Counted from the stretch's first letter, positions 46,584-59,045 are shown. The stretch: 64,000 bases of DNA from Phycomyces blakesleeanus NRRL 1555(-) (GCF_001638985.1 NW_017265169.1:1-64000), one strand, 5' to 3'. Numbers and translations are program-made. Notes: a model not told the origin generated them from the letters alone.

Positions 46584-49187
46584 AAAAAGAAGTGTGTTTA
46601 TAAAACCATGTTTTTTTTTGCTGATTCACTTATTCACTTACTCCCTCCCACCCACACACCCACACACACACACACTTATCTTAAAAAAAAAGAATATCCC
46701 CTTACATTCTACGTCTTGTATTTTCCTTCACTCAACTCCAATCTATTACCCACCTCCAACCTTTCTCATTTCCAGTACATTTGTTTTTATTTTTATTTAT
46801 GCTTTTTATATATTAAAGAAAAGGCACCAAAAGCATAGACTCTTGACTAGTATTTTTTTTATCAATAATGTTGTATCCTGAGAAACTTAAAAACTAAAAA
46901 CTAAAATATCGATTATTTTATATATAAATAAATAAAACTACAACAACAAGAATCTTTTAATACAGCTATATAATGAGCCAATAAAAGATTTAATAATAGC
47001 ATTGATCTTCAGTATATTAGTAATACTCATGGTCAGCACACATCTGCCTCAAAACTATCCACACCCAACCACAAAATTACCAGTCAAGTTAGCCATGTTC
47101 AAGGATGTAAGCTATATGCTTTGAGTAGTGTGGTGCAGTTATCAATCTCGATGGCTTTTATACTCCCATATATTAGATTCCAGTTAAGGACTCATTATTT
47201 ATATCTCTACCTTTACATAAAAGATAGATAGAAAACAAGCAGATATCTACATACATACATATGTTTTTTCTTACAGAGCAATAAGAAGTTATTAATAAGA
47301 GCAATCCTTTTTTTCATTTAAAATGTATAAATTATATCTGAAACAAAAGATGCTTAAATAAAATGTTGGGAATTTTGTCTGCTGTAAGAATTAAATTCTA
47401 CCTCAAAAAACTATTTCACTAGAATTTCTATAGACTATTAGGGTATTATGTGAATATAATATTAATAGAAAAAAATATTTATAATATTATGGGTAAATAA
47501 TAATAATAATAGTAAATTAAAAACCCACAACTTTAAGGTAACCTGAAAAATAAGTACATATAAACAAAAAGCCGACATTTATTAAATTGACCGGATAGCT
47601 CGTCTATCTGTAAGCCAACGGCGGTCTATAAAGGAATGAATTCGTATTTGGGTGGAATTAACGGTGGCTGGGTTACTTTGTCGAAGAAAGTGTCTTGCAG
47701 AGATTGATGTCGGCATTCGTACCTTGGCGTAGGCTGAGGTACGGAGGTTGCTAAGTACTGGGGTACTGCCCGAGGGTAGCAATACAACAGGGAAAACTCA
47801 GAGCATCAGATCAGCTGTAAGATAGCACGTCGGAGAAGTATTCTTCAGCCATTGCCATCCTATACGGGAACTCCTCCTTTTGTAATTTTTTATTTTTTTT
47901 ATTTCAGTTCATGTTTCATTATTTGCCAAACGATATTGCAAGAAATGATAGTAAAACCCATGTGTGAGTAAAACAAGGTACTAAAAATAAAAGCTTTTTT
48001 TTTGTAAAGCTAAAGTAAAGAAGCAAAGTGGCAAAGGGGATGTTTTTAAAGGTTAGTTAAAATTGGTTTGTTCTTTTCTTTGGTCAAATGCAAAAATACT
48101 TTTATACAAACAGGCACAAGAAAACATTTTCAGTTACTATGAAATACACGTATGTATATATATAAGAAGAAGAAGATGTACAAAACAACAATATTAAACA
48201 GCTGAATATTATTGCAATAGAGGCCCTTATTGTAATGAGATGCGATGGCAATTAAGGACGAGATGATCTTCCATGGAGATGAGTGATGAACATCTAATAT
48301 ATGGGTTGATGGCACAAAAACATATTAGAGTCTTGATACAAAATCATTATATATTTTATAACTAATTAAGTAACGTGCTGTAACTAAGGTGGTTCTCAAA
48401 AAACAAGAGCATTATATATATATTCTCTTTTAAACATATAAATCTTCAAAGTACAATCTTAATTTTTCAGATTTAACTATCCAAGTATGGCCTCTATACC
48501 CGGGTTGTCTATGTACACAACTGAATTCACCAACTTTCTTTATATACAATTATGTGGGCTCTCAATAGGAAATAAAAACTACATAATATATACAAATAGA
48601 GTATTCAAATAACTTTGACCAAGTGTATGCTCGTTCAATATTCTGAAAAGTGGTTACGTTGATTAACTAATAGCTATGGTGCGCGTTGATTAATCAATAA
48701 TACCCAATAAAGTTTCTCTAGTTTTAATAATTTGTGCGTGTGTGCGTGTCTGTTTTTTTTAAGATAATAATAATAATTCAAATACCATGGTAATATATTT
48801 GGATTTGTTTTGAATTGAAACATATATAGCCTAGTCATTTTACACATAGACACAGACAAACAATGCACATACGCATATTTGCCTGACTATATACACTTTA
48901 TGTACAGACACCTTAATAGCTCGAACAGCATCAGCATACACATGCATACATACATATATATTAAGAAAATGAAAAAAAGCAAATAAAATATAGAGAAATA
49001 CAAATATTGCAAGGTTGTAAATTGATTGATAATTCATATTAACAGGCAGTATATAAATAGGAACTATTTCAGTAAATAGTTAAAAAGAAAAAGAGGGATA
49101 CATGGTTTGGTATCATACGTTTGACAAGGTAGTGTATGTTGAAGACATCTTGCAAACCTTCATGTGTCTTTTGACATTGTAAGTACT
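46584..49187. other. Long gene-free stretch with a GC-rich island
   Basis: After the LYS12 3' UTR this is AT-rich sequence with microsatellites. The exception is 47580-47885, an island of clearly higher GC that does not look like a protein gene. It is followed by T-runs (47886-47902) that could end an RNA polymerase III transcript. Candidate explanations are a SINE or a non-coding RNA; I could not fold it into a known RNA. The segment 49020-49160 resembles 55250-55350 and belongs to the duplicated zinc-finger gene unit. Confidence 0.35.
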
Positions 49188-50107
49188 TCAAAACTCATTT
49201 TCACAAAGGGGACTGTTTGGTTTTTTCCAGTCAAGGGAATGTTTTCTATAGTGTCTTGTAAGATTCGATTTGCGATTACATTGAAAATTGCAACTTTTGC
49301 AAGAAAAAAATTTAGTAGTAGAATCATCACCATTATTTATCTCGTTTCTGCCGATATTCAGATCATATTGACTAGAGGTATTGCAAGTTCGGCGAGTACG
49401 AGGTCTTTTAGGATCTATATATATATATATTGATAGTTGTGTGGAATATTTAGGCGAGGTATTAGTATTTTGTAAGAAAGAGAATCTGGTAAAGACTTAC
49501 GCTTTCTAGTGAAGCTTTCAAGGAAAGTATTAAAAAAGACGAACTGTTGAGGCTTGAGAATGCTAGGTACGACTTTAGAAGTTGAATGGGCACACAATTC
49601 TGACTGGATTATATGTTTAGCCTTGTATTGAGCTTGAGCCGGACAGTCATGCTGATTGAATTGATCCATAATATGATATAATGTTTTCTCATTTGTGGGG
49701 TGGGATGGTGACATTTGATTATATATTTTCTGGATATTAACCTTGTATGAACAAAAAGGGCACTTGTCTAAAGTTACACGATTAATAGACAGAATGTGCT
49801 GGATTGACGTGGTGTTGCACAGAGCCTCATCATTGTTAAGCTCAAAGTTGACATCTGGGAAAAAAGAAGATGTTTGGGTAGCTTTTTGAGTAGGTATAAG
49901 AGGTGGTGAATAGCCATAGAGTAAGTTTGATGATTGGTTACAGACAGTCTGCTCTTGCTGGTTTGAATTCAACCCTTGGCAGTTATACGTGTTGAATTGT
50001 GGGCTGGTGTGGCAATTGTGTTGACTGTTAAGATGAATTTCTGCCAGAATATTGTCATAAGATACACCGTAACTTGGGATCTGGAATTGATACACTGTCG
50101 GATTCAT
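49188..50107 (-). CDS. Zinc-finger protein Z, copy A (finger 2 truncated)
   Basis: Two exons (50107-49501 and 49414-49188) give 277 residues. A Gln/Asn-rich N terminus shares NCQ(G/E)L-SNQQE with copy B. A module C-P-F-C, 33 residues, H-D-C follows near residues 114-155. Exon 2 has a basic region (HPKRPRTRR) and a classical C2H2 finger (CKSCNFQCNRKSNLTRH-x3-H). The second finger stops at CENEF followed by TGA, whereas downstream DNA still encodes YNVKRHMKVC, so copy A probably lost its C terminus by a nonsense mutation. The predicted nuclear DNA-binding role rests on the C2H2 finger. It is a paralogue of 56385-55348; introns sit at the same place. It could be a pseudogene. Confidence 0.6.
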
Positions 50108-50674
50108 TAAGAGTAATACAATGGTGAAGTAGCGTAGAGAGAGAAAAGAAAGATGTGGTTCAGTAGAAAAAAAATGAAATTCTGTAAATTTGCTTTTATA
50201 GATTTAAAAAGCTTGAAATTCAAGATCGGTTTCCAATTTAGAATTTTTTGGGTGGCAAGAACAAAAGCCAAAACTATAGATAATCAAGCTTATAATACAT
50301 ATATATATAAAAGACATGGTTTAAAGTGTTTTACCTTAACCGGAGTTATCCGAGTGGAATAAAGATAGAGAGAATGAGAGGGGGGGTTAGAACACTAGGT
50401 GGATCTGTTTTTGTATTGTTTATGAGATAAATTAGGAACATGTTTGACTTGTGTTCCCATCCAATTTTGCTTTTTTACGGTGTTTCAATAGAACTTTTTA
50501 ATCGTAGTTTGGCGCAAAAATAATCATATTTGTTTCATACGTATTTATATTTTTACAATGTTATCTATATCAGAGTTTGTTTTTTTTTGGATTAAAGACA
50601 GAAAGATCGAGGAATCTAAAATTAGTACTAATATTAGTCTACAGCAAAAACCTTATTAATTGTTAAATCAATCG
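50108..50674. other. Upstream region of zinc-finger gene copy A
   Basis: AT-rich, no supported gene. It presumably contains the promoter of copy A. Confidence 0.3.
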
Positions 50675-50816
50675 TAAGTCTTAGGGGACAGGGTATTACA
50701 CAAATTAGCATTGAGTAGTCTGACAGTAAATTAGAGGCGTTACTACTTTTAACTTGTCTGGCAAACATCCAGCGTTTCTGTGTGTAGCACCCTCTTCCCA
50801 TCCAGTATAATCACTT
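50675..50816. repeat. Palindromic repeat P1, copy 2 (inverted)
   Basis: The reverse complement matches 23645-23765 from CCCATCCAGTA to GTAAGTCTTAGGGG. The ends are GGGGACAGGGTATTACACA and TGTGTGTAGCACCCTCTTCCC. This copy has about 30 extra bases in the middle and lacks the second partial end of copy 1. From 50817 to 51639 I see only AT-rich sequence. Confidence 0.7.
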
Positions 50817-51639
50817 GTCTTTATTCACAAAGAAAAATCATGCAAATTTGGAAGAAAATTTGCCCTTAACTTTTTTTTCCATTTCTTTTTCATTTTTAAA
50901 AAAATTAGAACTTGTTCAAAAAGGTTGATAAAAATATGAGAATATGATAGCTAGTCTTGTTGATTTTGTAATATTTTTTGAATCGCTTTTGAAGAGTGAA
51001 TTACAAAAGCCCTGTACAATTCATTTGTGAAATATTGAACAAAAAACGACAGCAACAATTTGAAAATATTAGTAAAAATCCCTTTAAAGTGCGTTGTATC
51101 AATAAAAAATAGTAAAAAAATGTTTCAATAAAAGTTTTAAGCTCATACTATTATGTATAAAATATATTTATTAGCAAACAATAGTCTGTCTCGGATGGTT
51201 AAAAACGTGAAAAAAGTGTATATTTTCCTTGTTTATACAACCAAAACATAATCAATTGATTTCAAATTTTAAATGTGTAAATTTACATATTATTTCAGAA
51301 ATACTACAAAATATCCAAGCTTCAGTGTTTGAAATAAGATAGAAATCTATCAAAAACTATGCGTCGTTCCTGTTTCACATCTTTTACGGTAAAAGTCACG
51401 TCTGTGATTGGACAAATATCTTAATCAGATTGCTTATAGATGCACAAAATTTGTACTCCAAAAAATAAAAGCCAATTATATAGTTTTCCAATTAGTCGGA
51501 TGCCAATCATATTTGTATATGGGTTTTACATATAACATTCAAATTAAATCCAGACTGGGTGCAATTGTATTTGTTAAAAAAAATTAAAGGAAAAAATAAG
51601 AGTAAAGTATATATATATATATTATATTTAAAAAAAAAA

Positions 51640-52350
51640 GACAGATACGTTATATATGTGTAAGGTCAATGATATCAGAAGAATATATAGGAGAAGTAGC
51701 GAAAGATTTAGTGGTAGTAGTAGTGGAAGGTAAAAGATAAGATTTGTTTTTTGGGAACTGACCCCAATAATTCCAACTCGTGGAAAAACAGTCGATAATA
51801 GTCCCTCTACGAATAGCATCAAAGTACAGCACATTTACCCCAAGCCAGAACCGATGTACACGAGGGTTGGCTTTGATTGTTTTCCAGTGGTACCCATGTC
51901 CATGGTGCAAGACCATTGACAATGTCTTTCGTTTGAGAGGCTTCCAATCAGAAGGGGAAGGAGAATTACGAGAAAGACGCTTAAATCGTCCGAGTACACC
52001 AAAATAGGCTCGTTATAGGTGCCAGCTATTATTTGAGCACAGTCTGGTGCAGAGAACCACACGGAGAAAGGGAAAGAAGAGATACTTTCACCAAGTACTG
52101 GGTTAATCTCAGAGCCAAATGCAATGACCTTTGTCACTTTGGCAACATCCAAACCAACGTTGTGCTCGTAAAGCTTCCTGTGGATCGCCAGTGTGGCTAA
52201 CATCTTCTTCTTCACCAAAGGGAGCTGATTTTCTCCACCTTCTTTTAGGTGTGCACATACACGGAAACCACACCGACCATCGGACTTTGGGTTGAATGTC
52301 AACAAAATGGCAGCTTGGTTGATTTGAGCAAGCAGAGAAAATTCATGCAC
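51640..52350 (-). pseudogene. OTU-like cysteine protease domain of a Mutator-like element
   Basis: The minus strand from 52350 reads ILLTFNPKSDGRCGFRVCAH, which carries the OTU signature (Asp and Cys of D-G-x-C). It continues through KEGGENQLPLVKKKML, FGSEINPVLGE, VWFSAPDCAQIIAGTYNEP and VYSDD. A change of frame near 51920 gives HHGHGYHWKTI, the expected catalytic His-Trp region, and the homology ends near 51650. OTU domains fused to MULE transposases are known in fungi and plants. A frameshift separates Cys and His, so this copy is probably inactive. Confidence 0.65.
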
Positions 52351-53549
52351 ATTCTTTTGTTTTTTTTTGTTTTATTTGATTAGGCAAATAGTACCAGTAG
52401 TAATCTGGGGGTGGCTAGATATTTTAATTCCATAGGAATATCTGTTAGCTAGGAAGAAACAAAAACTAATGTTAGATTTAGCATTTACTTTCAGTAAAAT
52501 ATTATATCAAGTACCTTCTTCGAGAGGCTCTTACTTTTCAGAGAATTGGAGTTGTATTTTTTTATTTCTTTTATGACTAGAAATAGTAGGCATTAGATAT
52601 TATATTGTAATTTCACAAAAAAAAAACAATAATAGATTACTTTTTTTTAGAGGCTCCTCCTCTAAGAACTCCTTCACCACTTCTCTAAGTCCTTTTAAAA
52701 TATCTCTAATTTTATTCTAGAAAAACAAGAATATATATGTATTAGATGGTGAGAATATTTGTGTGTATGTTGTATTTCTACTTTGTTCGTCACAAACACA
52801 GGCATCTCCTTGTCCAAAAGAACAAAGTCCTTTGAGAGAGCAGTTTTTTGTTTGCCATGGCTAGGTCTTCCAAAAGCTTTGACCTCACTTGCTTAAAGAA
52901 ACACAGAATTTGGATGACTGATCATCTCACCGGCATCTTCGACCAGCTCATCAACCATTGTCACAGTATTCTGCATTTGTTGGTCTCCTTCACACTAGTG
53001 AAACAATTGTTCAAGCTTTGTTATACATTTCACGCACGGGGCAGGCTTTTCAACATCGATTTGCTGTAGAGAAACGTCCCATTCTAATTGCGTCGAACGT
53101 TAATCCAAAGAAGACAACAGAATCCATCTTTCAGGGATGTCTGATAATAGCAACATACAGTCTCTTGGCAAATTATGGCGATAAGGAAGGCCAAACGCCA
53201 CGTTTACTCTGCGATCGCAAAGCTCGCCAGAAACAACCTCTTCTAGAAGCTCGGGACGGATTGTTATCAAACCAATTCTGGAAACGTGGCTAATCAATCC
53301 ATGGAGGCGAGGCTCATGATAGCTTCTGGCATCTGTGATGGTTGCCTCGTTAAATTTAAGGTCCTGGTAATCGCCTTCAAACTAGGGAAGATAAGAGCAG
53401 ATTTGCTCAAAGGAAGAGTTCAACGATTTAAGGGCCAAGCTTTTTTTTTTCAAAACGTTATGACCACCCTGGACACGTTGTGTTGTCAGACAGTCCAAAT
53501 GTCTTAATTGACTGGCGAGGTAGCCAGCCCACTTCTTCTTGCACGCCAT
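52351..53549 (-). pseudogene. Middle part of the Mutator-like element (decayed)
   Basis: Short minus-strand pieces fit the region between a MULE transposase core and the OTU domain. One is a SWIM-like zinc remnant at 53297-53100 (CDRRVNVAFGLPYRHNL, with the usual second Cys lost). Others are TFGLSDNTTC and PSQMPEAIMSLASMD near 53340-53510. Frames change several times. It links the two better-preserved domains into one element. Confidence 0.5.
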
Positions 53550-54878
53550 TCATTCATCTTCAAAGTACTTTTCTATGCTCCTTTTTTCTACAACTTTTAT
53601 AGAATATTCGGTGTCATTTTCCAGCTGTTCTTTACTTTGAGAATATTTTTGAGATGATAGTGATTTGAAAAGTTCAAGATTTTTATCAAAGACACCATGT
53701 TTAGTTCCAATGATCATTCTGTTAACAAAATGCGTGCACACCTCTCTTTCTTTTCCTGGCTTCATTGTTTTTTTTTTTGTTATTTTTGCAATGTTATTGA
53801 TCATATGGCAACCACACAGAAGCTTTTTGTTCGCAGGGAACTCAGAATCAAGGGCATTAATTAATTCCTTGCACTTGTCCGTAACAAAGATAGGGGAGTA
53901 TTCTATTCCCTCCAACACGATTGACTTCAGCAATTTTACAAACCAAGCATAGCTAGTCTTTGTCTCATTAGAAACCTACGCAAATTCCACATGAAAGATC
54001 TTCAATCTTTCTCCGTTTAAGTTGCTGACACCCTCTACGCAAACCAATGGCATCTTTGTGCAGTTCGTCTTGCATGTAGCATTCATAATGAAGACATCTA
54101 AGAAACTAAGAGCTATCTTGATCATTATATCGTTGGTGAAAAAGATATGCTTCAGGCTATTTCTCTCTTTGAACTCGTAGAGAACTGAGAATCCCTTTGC
54201 TTTCATTGTTCTGATGAGCTCAGTTGTACCATGGGCAGATTCTGAAGCACCACGAATGCCACTGTACTTAAGGTTATCGATATCGCTAATCCTCAGATTT
54301 ACAATTTCTGTCCTTTTATCACTTGTTGCCTTTTGAACATCGCGGGATTTGGTGTGAGTTTCCAACATTGTCTTTGCGATGGCGGTATCATCAGTAGTCA
54401 AAAGAGATATTCTTCCTTGGTGAGAAGAAACCAAGTTCTCAGGGATAACAGGGTGATCGTGACAATTTTTATTGTCCCCACGGGTGGAAAAAGAAAGATA
54501 TATGTTGCTCTTCTTTTTAAAAGAGAATCTCAACAGAAAGGGGCATCCAGTGAGGGAAGAGTTAGAGCCTTTTTTTCTTTTTTCCTCACTGATGTTACAC
54601 TTATCCCAATAGGCACCTGCCTTTGAACAAGCAAGATGAAGTGTTGTAAACTTCCCCTCCTTAATCTTGACGGTAAAGTTGTTAGAAAGACCCTTTTTGT
54701 TTACAGCCTCCAAAACGCTTTGTTTGTCGGGATAACCATTCTCTGGGAATGAGAGGGCTGTTTTAGCAGAGTACATATTGTTAATGAGGGTAGCGAAATT
54801 GGTGTTTATGTTTATATAAGTATTTTTATTTGATTCATGTATGCAATGTTCATAACGTACGCAGCGTAAAAAAGGCAT
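53550..54878 (-). pseudogene. MULE (Mutator-like) transposase, FAR1-like N terminus, frameshifted
   Basis: A 300-codon frame from 54878 to 53976 holds an N-terminal FAR1/WRKY-GCM1-like zinc segment (VLEAVNKKGLSNNFTVKI, LACSKAGAYW, GCPFLLRFSF, then CHDHPVIPENL). It is followed by the start of the MULE catalytic core (IMIKIALSFLDVFIMNATCKTN). The core continues in another frame at 53960-53550 (EGIEYSPIFVTDKCKELINAL, then LLCGCHMINNIAK). These match the DDE region of Mutator transposases. The usual first Asp appears to have been replaced (LDVFIMNAT where MDCTYKT-like text is normal). No terminal inverted repeats were found. Confidence 0.75.
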
Positions 54879-55347
54879 CGTACCTTGTTATCTAGAAATA
54901 TTATGTTTTATTTTTACAACTAAATGTCAGTGACTTAAAAAAAAAAGTGGCATTTCTTTTCAAATTTTCCCGAGAAATTGGAACGATCTAAATATTGGGG
55001 GAGAGGGGGTGCACGGATATGCTTAAAAAAAATGGGGATTTGGGGTTCTTTGACAGTTTCCAGTAGAGCATCAGGCTAGCAGTCACATTGAATTGTGGAG
55101 TGCCGTTTCCCCCTTCCCACAAGCTCACTAAGAAATATTATGTACAAGATTTCTTTTCTTATAAGAGTTTATAGATATACACATATGACTTTGTATATAA
55201 AAAATAAGCACTATACGCAGAGAAATACAGATGGTTTAATATGTTAAAACGATAGATGATTTATATAAAAAGGCAGTGCACAAATAAAAGCTATTCAAGT
55301 AAATAATAAAAAGATAGAAAAGATAAATAAAGGTGCGTGATGTGGCA
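54879..55347. other. Stretch between the MULE and zinc-finger gene copy B
   Basis: AT-rich with a G-rich patch at about 54998-55018. The part after 55240 resembles the sequence downstream of copy A (49020-49160), so the duplication includes the 3' UTR. No gene is seen. Confidence 0.35.
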
Positions 55348-56385
55348 TCATAGATTATGTATAGCGGTATCTACTGGAGCCATTGTGCAAGACTTTATGT
55401 GCCTTTTGAGATTATGATTGTTGCTTAGCCCCTTTTCACAAAAAGAACATCTTGGTTTTTTACTGATCGTACTATGTGTTTCTAAGTGTCTCTTAAGATT
55501 TGATTTACGATTGCACTGGTGGTTGCAAAGATGACAAAAAAACATTTCAGTAAAAATATCATTATTTTGCCTATTTTGACGGGAAGTTTTAAGGCTGTAT
55601 GGACTAGAGGTTCTGGAAGTTGAATAATAACCAGAAATTCTTTTAGAATCTACAAATATTTATATTTAAAGATAAAGATTGTAGATTAGTATTGAGGATG
55701 TTTATACGTTGGAAAAATTACAGAAAGAAAGCGAGAATAATCTATAAGCTACCTAGACAAACTTACACTCTCTTACACAGTCCTTTTGAAATATGTGGAG
55801 AAAAGTAAACTTCTGAGGACGGGACATTTCAGTTGAAGTCATGACATCTGACTGCCCACACAATTTTCTCTGGGATACAGTTGTGCCTATGTGTGGATCT
55901 TGAGCTGAACACTTATGCTGATTGAGGTGTTTTAATATATAATTTACGAGATCCATATCTGTGTAGATGGTTGGCGGCCTGAGAGCATATCCTTTTTCGA
56001 TATTAATCGTGCTAGAGCAAAGAGAACACTTAATTGTAGGAATAATGAAACTTGCTGGATAGTAGTTAGTGATAGGCACGGTATTGAAGAACTCTTCATC
56101 CAGTTCAGAGAGAATTTGGGGCACAATGGTATTTAGAGACAAAAAGGGTATTTGGGAGAACTCTTGTCTGCTAGGAATAGACGCCGAATAGCCAGGGGAT
56201 GAGCTTGATTTCTGCTTATTGATGGCTTTTTCCTGCTGGTTGGAATACAATTCTTGACAGTTGCATGCGCCTAGTTGTGGGGTTGGATGACCATTGTTCA
56301 AGGCAACAGTGTGCATTTCCAGCTGCATATTTATATTCGATACACAATAATCTGGGATGTAGGGACAATCCATTGCCGAGTTCAT
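55348..56385 (-). CDS. Zinc-finger protein Z, copy B
   Basis: Two exons (56385-55767 and 55649-55348) give 306 residues. The N terminus is rich in Asn, Gln and Ser (GACNCQELYSNQQEKAIN). A C-S-L-C, 33 residues, H-K-C module lies near residues 120-160, with spacing identical to copy A. Exon 2 begins with basic YSKRISGYYS and carries two C2H2 fingers: CHLCNHQCNRKSNLKRH-x3-H, and CSFCEKGLSNNHNLKRHIKSC, where the last ligand is Cys (C2HC). DNA binding in the nucleus is the likely role; targets are unknown. It faces the same way as copy A, with the MULE between them. The start was set at the ATG at 56385 because it aligns with the start of copy A. Confidence 0.75.
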
Positions 56386-56889
56386 CAAGAGTGATATATA
56401 GAGGTCAAATAGTTTGTAAAAAAAATTAGTGTAAAGAAGGGTCGATTAATAAATAGGTTTTATATTAATTTGGATTTTTTTTTCACACCAAACTTAAACA
56501 GATCCAAGTCTTCGAGGTACAGCAAAAAATCCAAAATGGGTATTACACAATTATTGACATCCTAGGTATGACTTCCTTAATTCTAAATAAAAAACGATAC
56601 TTCATGACTATAATATGATTGGAGAACAGAAGTTTCATAAGGAACGGAATTTTCAGGATGGAGCACAGGTGAGCTATTTAATGTCAGGTTGTATCTACTC
56701 CCAAAAAGGCACTTGAGGTAGAACAATTTTTGTTTTTTAAAAAAAAGTATTCTCCGATGCACCATACGTGTACCATCCTGTTGCGTCAACAATATAGTTT
56801 GTGAAAATATTATGCATGAGCTTCATTCTCTAACAACTTCTTTATACTCAAATTGATCATCTAAATTCAAAATAAAATGACTGATCATT
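56386..56889. other. Upstream region of zinc-finger gene copy B
   Basis: AT-rich, no supported gene. It probably contains the promoter of copy B and the left edge of the Harbinger element, whose terminal repeats I could not identify. Confidence 0.3.
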
Positions 56890-58085
56890 CTGAATATAAC
56901 ATTAACCATCACGTCCAAGCTCATCAGCAAAGACAATAAATACAACAACGACAACGACATCAAGAACAGCAACAAGAACAGCAACAACAGCAAGGGCAAC
57001 AGCAGAATGAAGAAGAAACCTCAGATCAAGAGATTAAAAGAGCCAGGAGAACTAGATAAAACAAACTAAATCTAAATCTCTTGAGCGACGGTACTTGTAT
57101 ATATCTATTTAGTTTCACTTTGGGTGAAATTGAGAGAATAACAACATCACTCGGATTGGATTATGTGTACCGTTTTTCGAGTATACAAGTCCGTACGAAC
57201 CTTGGGTTTGCAATTTTTCTCAATTTATATAGTTTTTCAAGACGCTTAGGCGATATTTCTATGCTTTTTGGAATGAGTGAAAGCAGTGTATTTGTAGTCT
57301 GCCGAGGATTTGAGAGCATTGTTATGAACCAGATTAAATGGGGGCTTCAATTCAATACTAAGCAATTTCACCCGGAAAACTTGGAAAGGTTGCAAGTGCA
57401 ATATACGATAAAGGCGCAGCATCGCTGAACATTTTTGGTTTAATTGACGGTACCATGCATGAAATATCAAAGCCAAGTCAAGGCAATAAAGTTCAAAAAG
57501 CTTTTAACAATGGTTGCAAGCACCTGCATGCTTTGAAGTACCAGTCTATTGTCACTCCTGATGGGATCACAAGCAACTTTCTTGGACCATATGTCGATTC
57601 AAGACATGGTTAGTACATACATGCTATGTCAAAAACAGAAGCAAGAGTGGAAGAGTACTTGGATATCGTACCAGATGCCGAGTTGCCATTTGCCTTGTAC
57701 GGCGATCCAGACTATATGATTTCCAAGTGCCTATACTCGCCATTTGAAGGCGTATCTCTTAGTGGTATAGTAACTATAAAAGATTGTCAGCAAAGATTGT
57801 GTAATGTATTACTCAGGTAAATAGATTTAGATAAATAAGAATCAACAAGAATATGTCGAAAGTGCGAGTGGCAGTAGAGTGGGAATTTTGGGAAGTACAG
57901 AAGTACTTTGAGTAGTCCAAGTTTAAGTATTCCATGAAAACGGGAAAGAAAAGTCTAGCGACTGTGTACATGCTATCCACAGTCTTCAATAATATGATCC
58001 ACTGTACTGGTCGCAATAGATCACCAACAAGCTCATATTTTGGTTTAGATCCACCAACTCTTGAGGAATATATCTGGATTAATAC
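56890..58085 (+). pseudogene. PIF/Harbinger transposase (copy 2), frameshifted
   Basis: The N-terminal part (57081-57400) has LGFAIFLNLYSFSRRLGDIS and FGMSESSVFVVCRGFE. A frameshift near 57393 leads to IFGLIDGTMHEISKPSQG, HLHALKYQSIVTPDGITSN and FLGPYVDSRH. These are the DDE_4 catalytic motifs of PIF/Harbinger, with the first Asp in IDGT. After a stop, KTEARVEEYLDIVPD and LYGDPDYMISKCLYSPFEG follow (second Asp). A C-terminal piece (MSKVRVAVEWEF, PPTLEEY) runs to about 58085. A CAG/CAA-rich stretch (56940-57005) precedes it. It is homologous to 20896-21251. Confidence 0.75.
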
Positions 58086-58160
58086 GTGATAAAATATATG
58101 GAGAAGATGAAGACAATAGATTATTTTAAATAAATTAATACTTAAACTTTTATTTTATTA

Positions 58161-59045
58161 TCATTTTTTTTTGGCTTTTTTCAATTTCTCTTCAATATCA
58201 CACATATTATTAAGTATCTGCTTCAGCACCCCCATGGCTTCAGCTTGGCGGGCGACCTGGGACTCTGAGGCTTCATATCCCACTTTCGGATGTTCCTCAT
58301 CCGCGTTCTCACCCTCTCCATCCTCAATGCTAGCTGGGCAAGCTCGACTAACTGGTCGGGCAGCAGACATAGCAGAGCTCTCTGTTGGGAACTCCTCTTG
58401 CATGTCTGCATTGTTATTCCTGACAAAATCTCGGTATACTTGCTTGAGATTTGTGATCCGGCCAGGAGCTCCCAACGTGATGGACTGTAGATGGCCTTCG
58501 AGGCCAAGCTTCAACTCCTGCCTGCCAATCTCCTGTTGGCGACCAGAAATATTGAACGCCTCGTGCTACTCTCTCTATATTTAATAAAATTCATATATGT
58601 AATTAGAAAACTGAAAGGAAACTGAATATAAATTTTACTATACCTTGTCAAGGACCCTACTGACAGCCTTCTCTATCTCTGGCCTGTTTTTGTTTGTGCT
58701 TGAGGTACCAACAACAGTTTTCTCTTCGAATGCACCCTTGTAGATGTCTACAAGTCTCAACATCTTACGGCGACAAGTTTCGTAAGACAGCTCTGTCTCG
58801 CCAGGTGTCACGTTGTTGACACTTTTGACAATGTCGTTCCATGCCTTCTTGTGTGCACCTTTCTTCAGCAAAGGATGGAAAAGATGCGCATATTTCTATA
58901 AGAGCACCAACTCTTTGGTCTCGTTCCAGAAACCATGTGTCTTCTTCGGCTTCTTCTCTTCCTCAAATCCAGGAATCTTATACTGCTTGATCTGCAGTTT
59001 CCTGTTGCTGTCCTCAGCCTTCTTGTTGGTTCTTTTTAGAGGCAT
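58161..59045 (-). pseudogene. PIF/Harbinger partner gene, Myb/SANT (trihelix)-like DNA-binding protein
   Basis: From the ATG at 59045 the frame reads MPLKRTNKKAEDSNRK, then THGFWNETKELVLL, a TAG stop, and continues HPLLKKGAHKKAWNDIVKSV, ELSYETCRRKMLRLVDIYKG. This is the helical pattern of Myb/SANT-like or MADF-like transposon proteins. An intron (about 58642-58577) leads to 58575-58161, which ends in a coiled-coil-like, Lys-rich tail (LKQILNNMCDIEEKLKKAKKK region). In PIF/Harbinger elements such a second protein helps the transposase bind and enter the nucleus. One in-frame stop marks it as broken. Confidence 0.65.
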
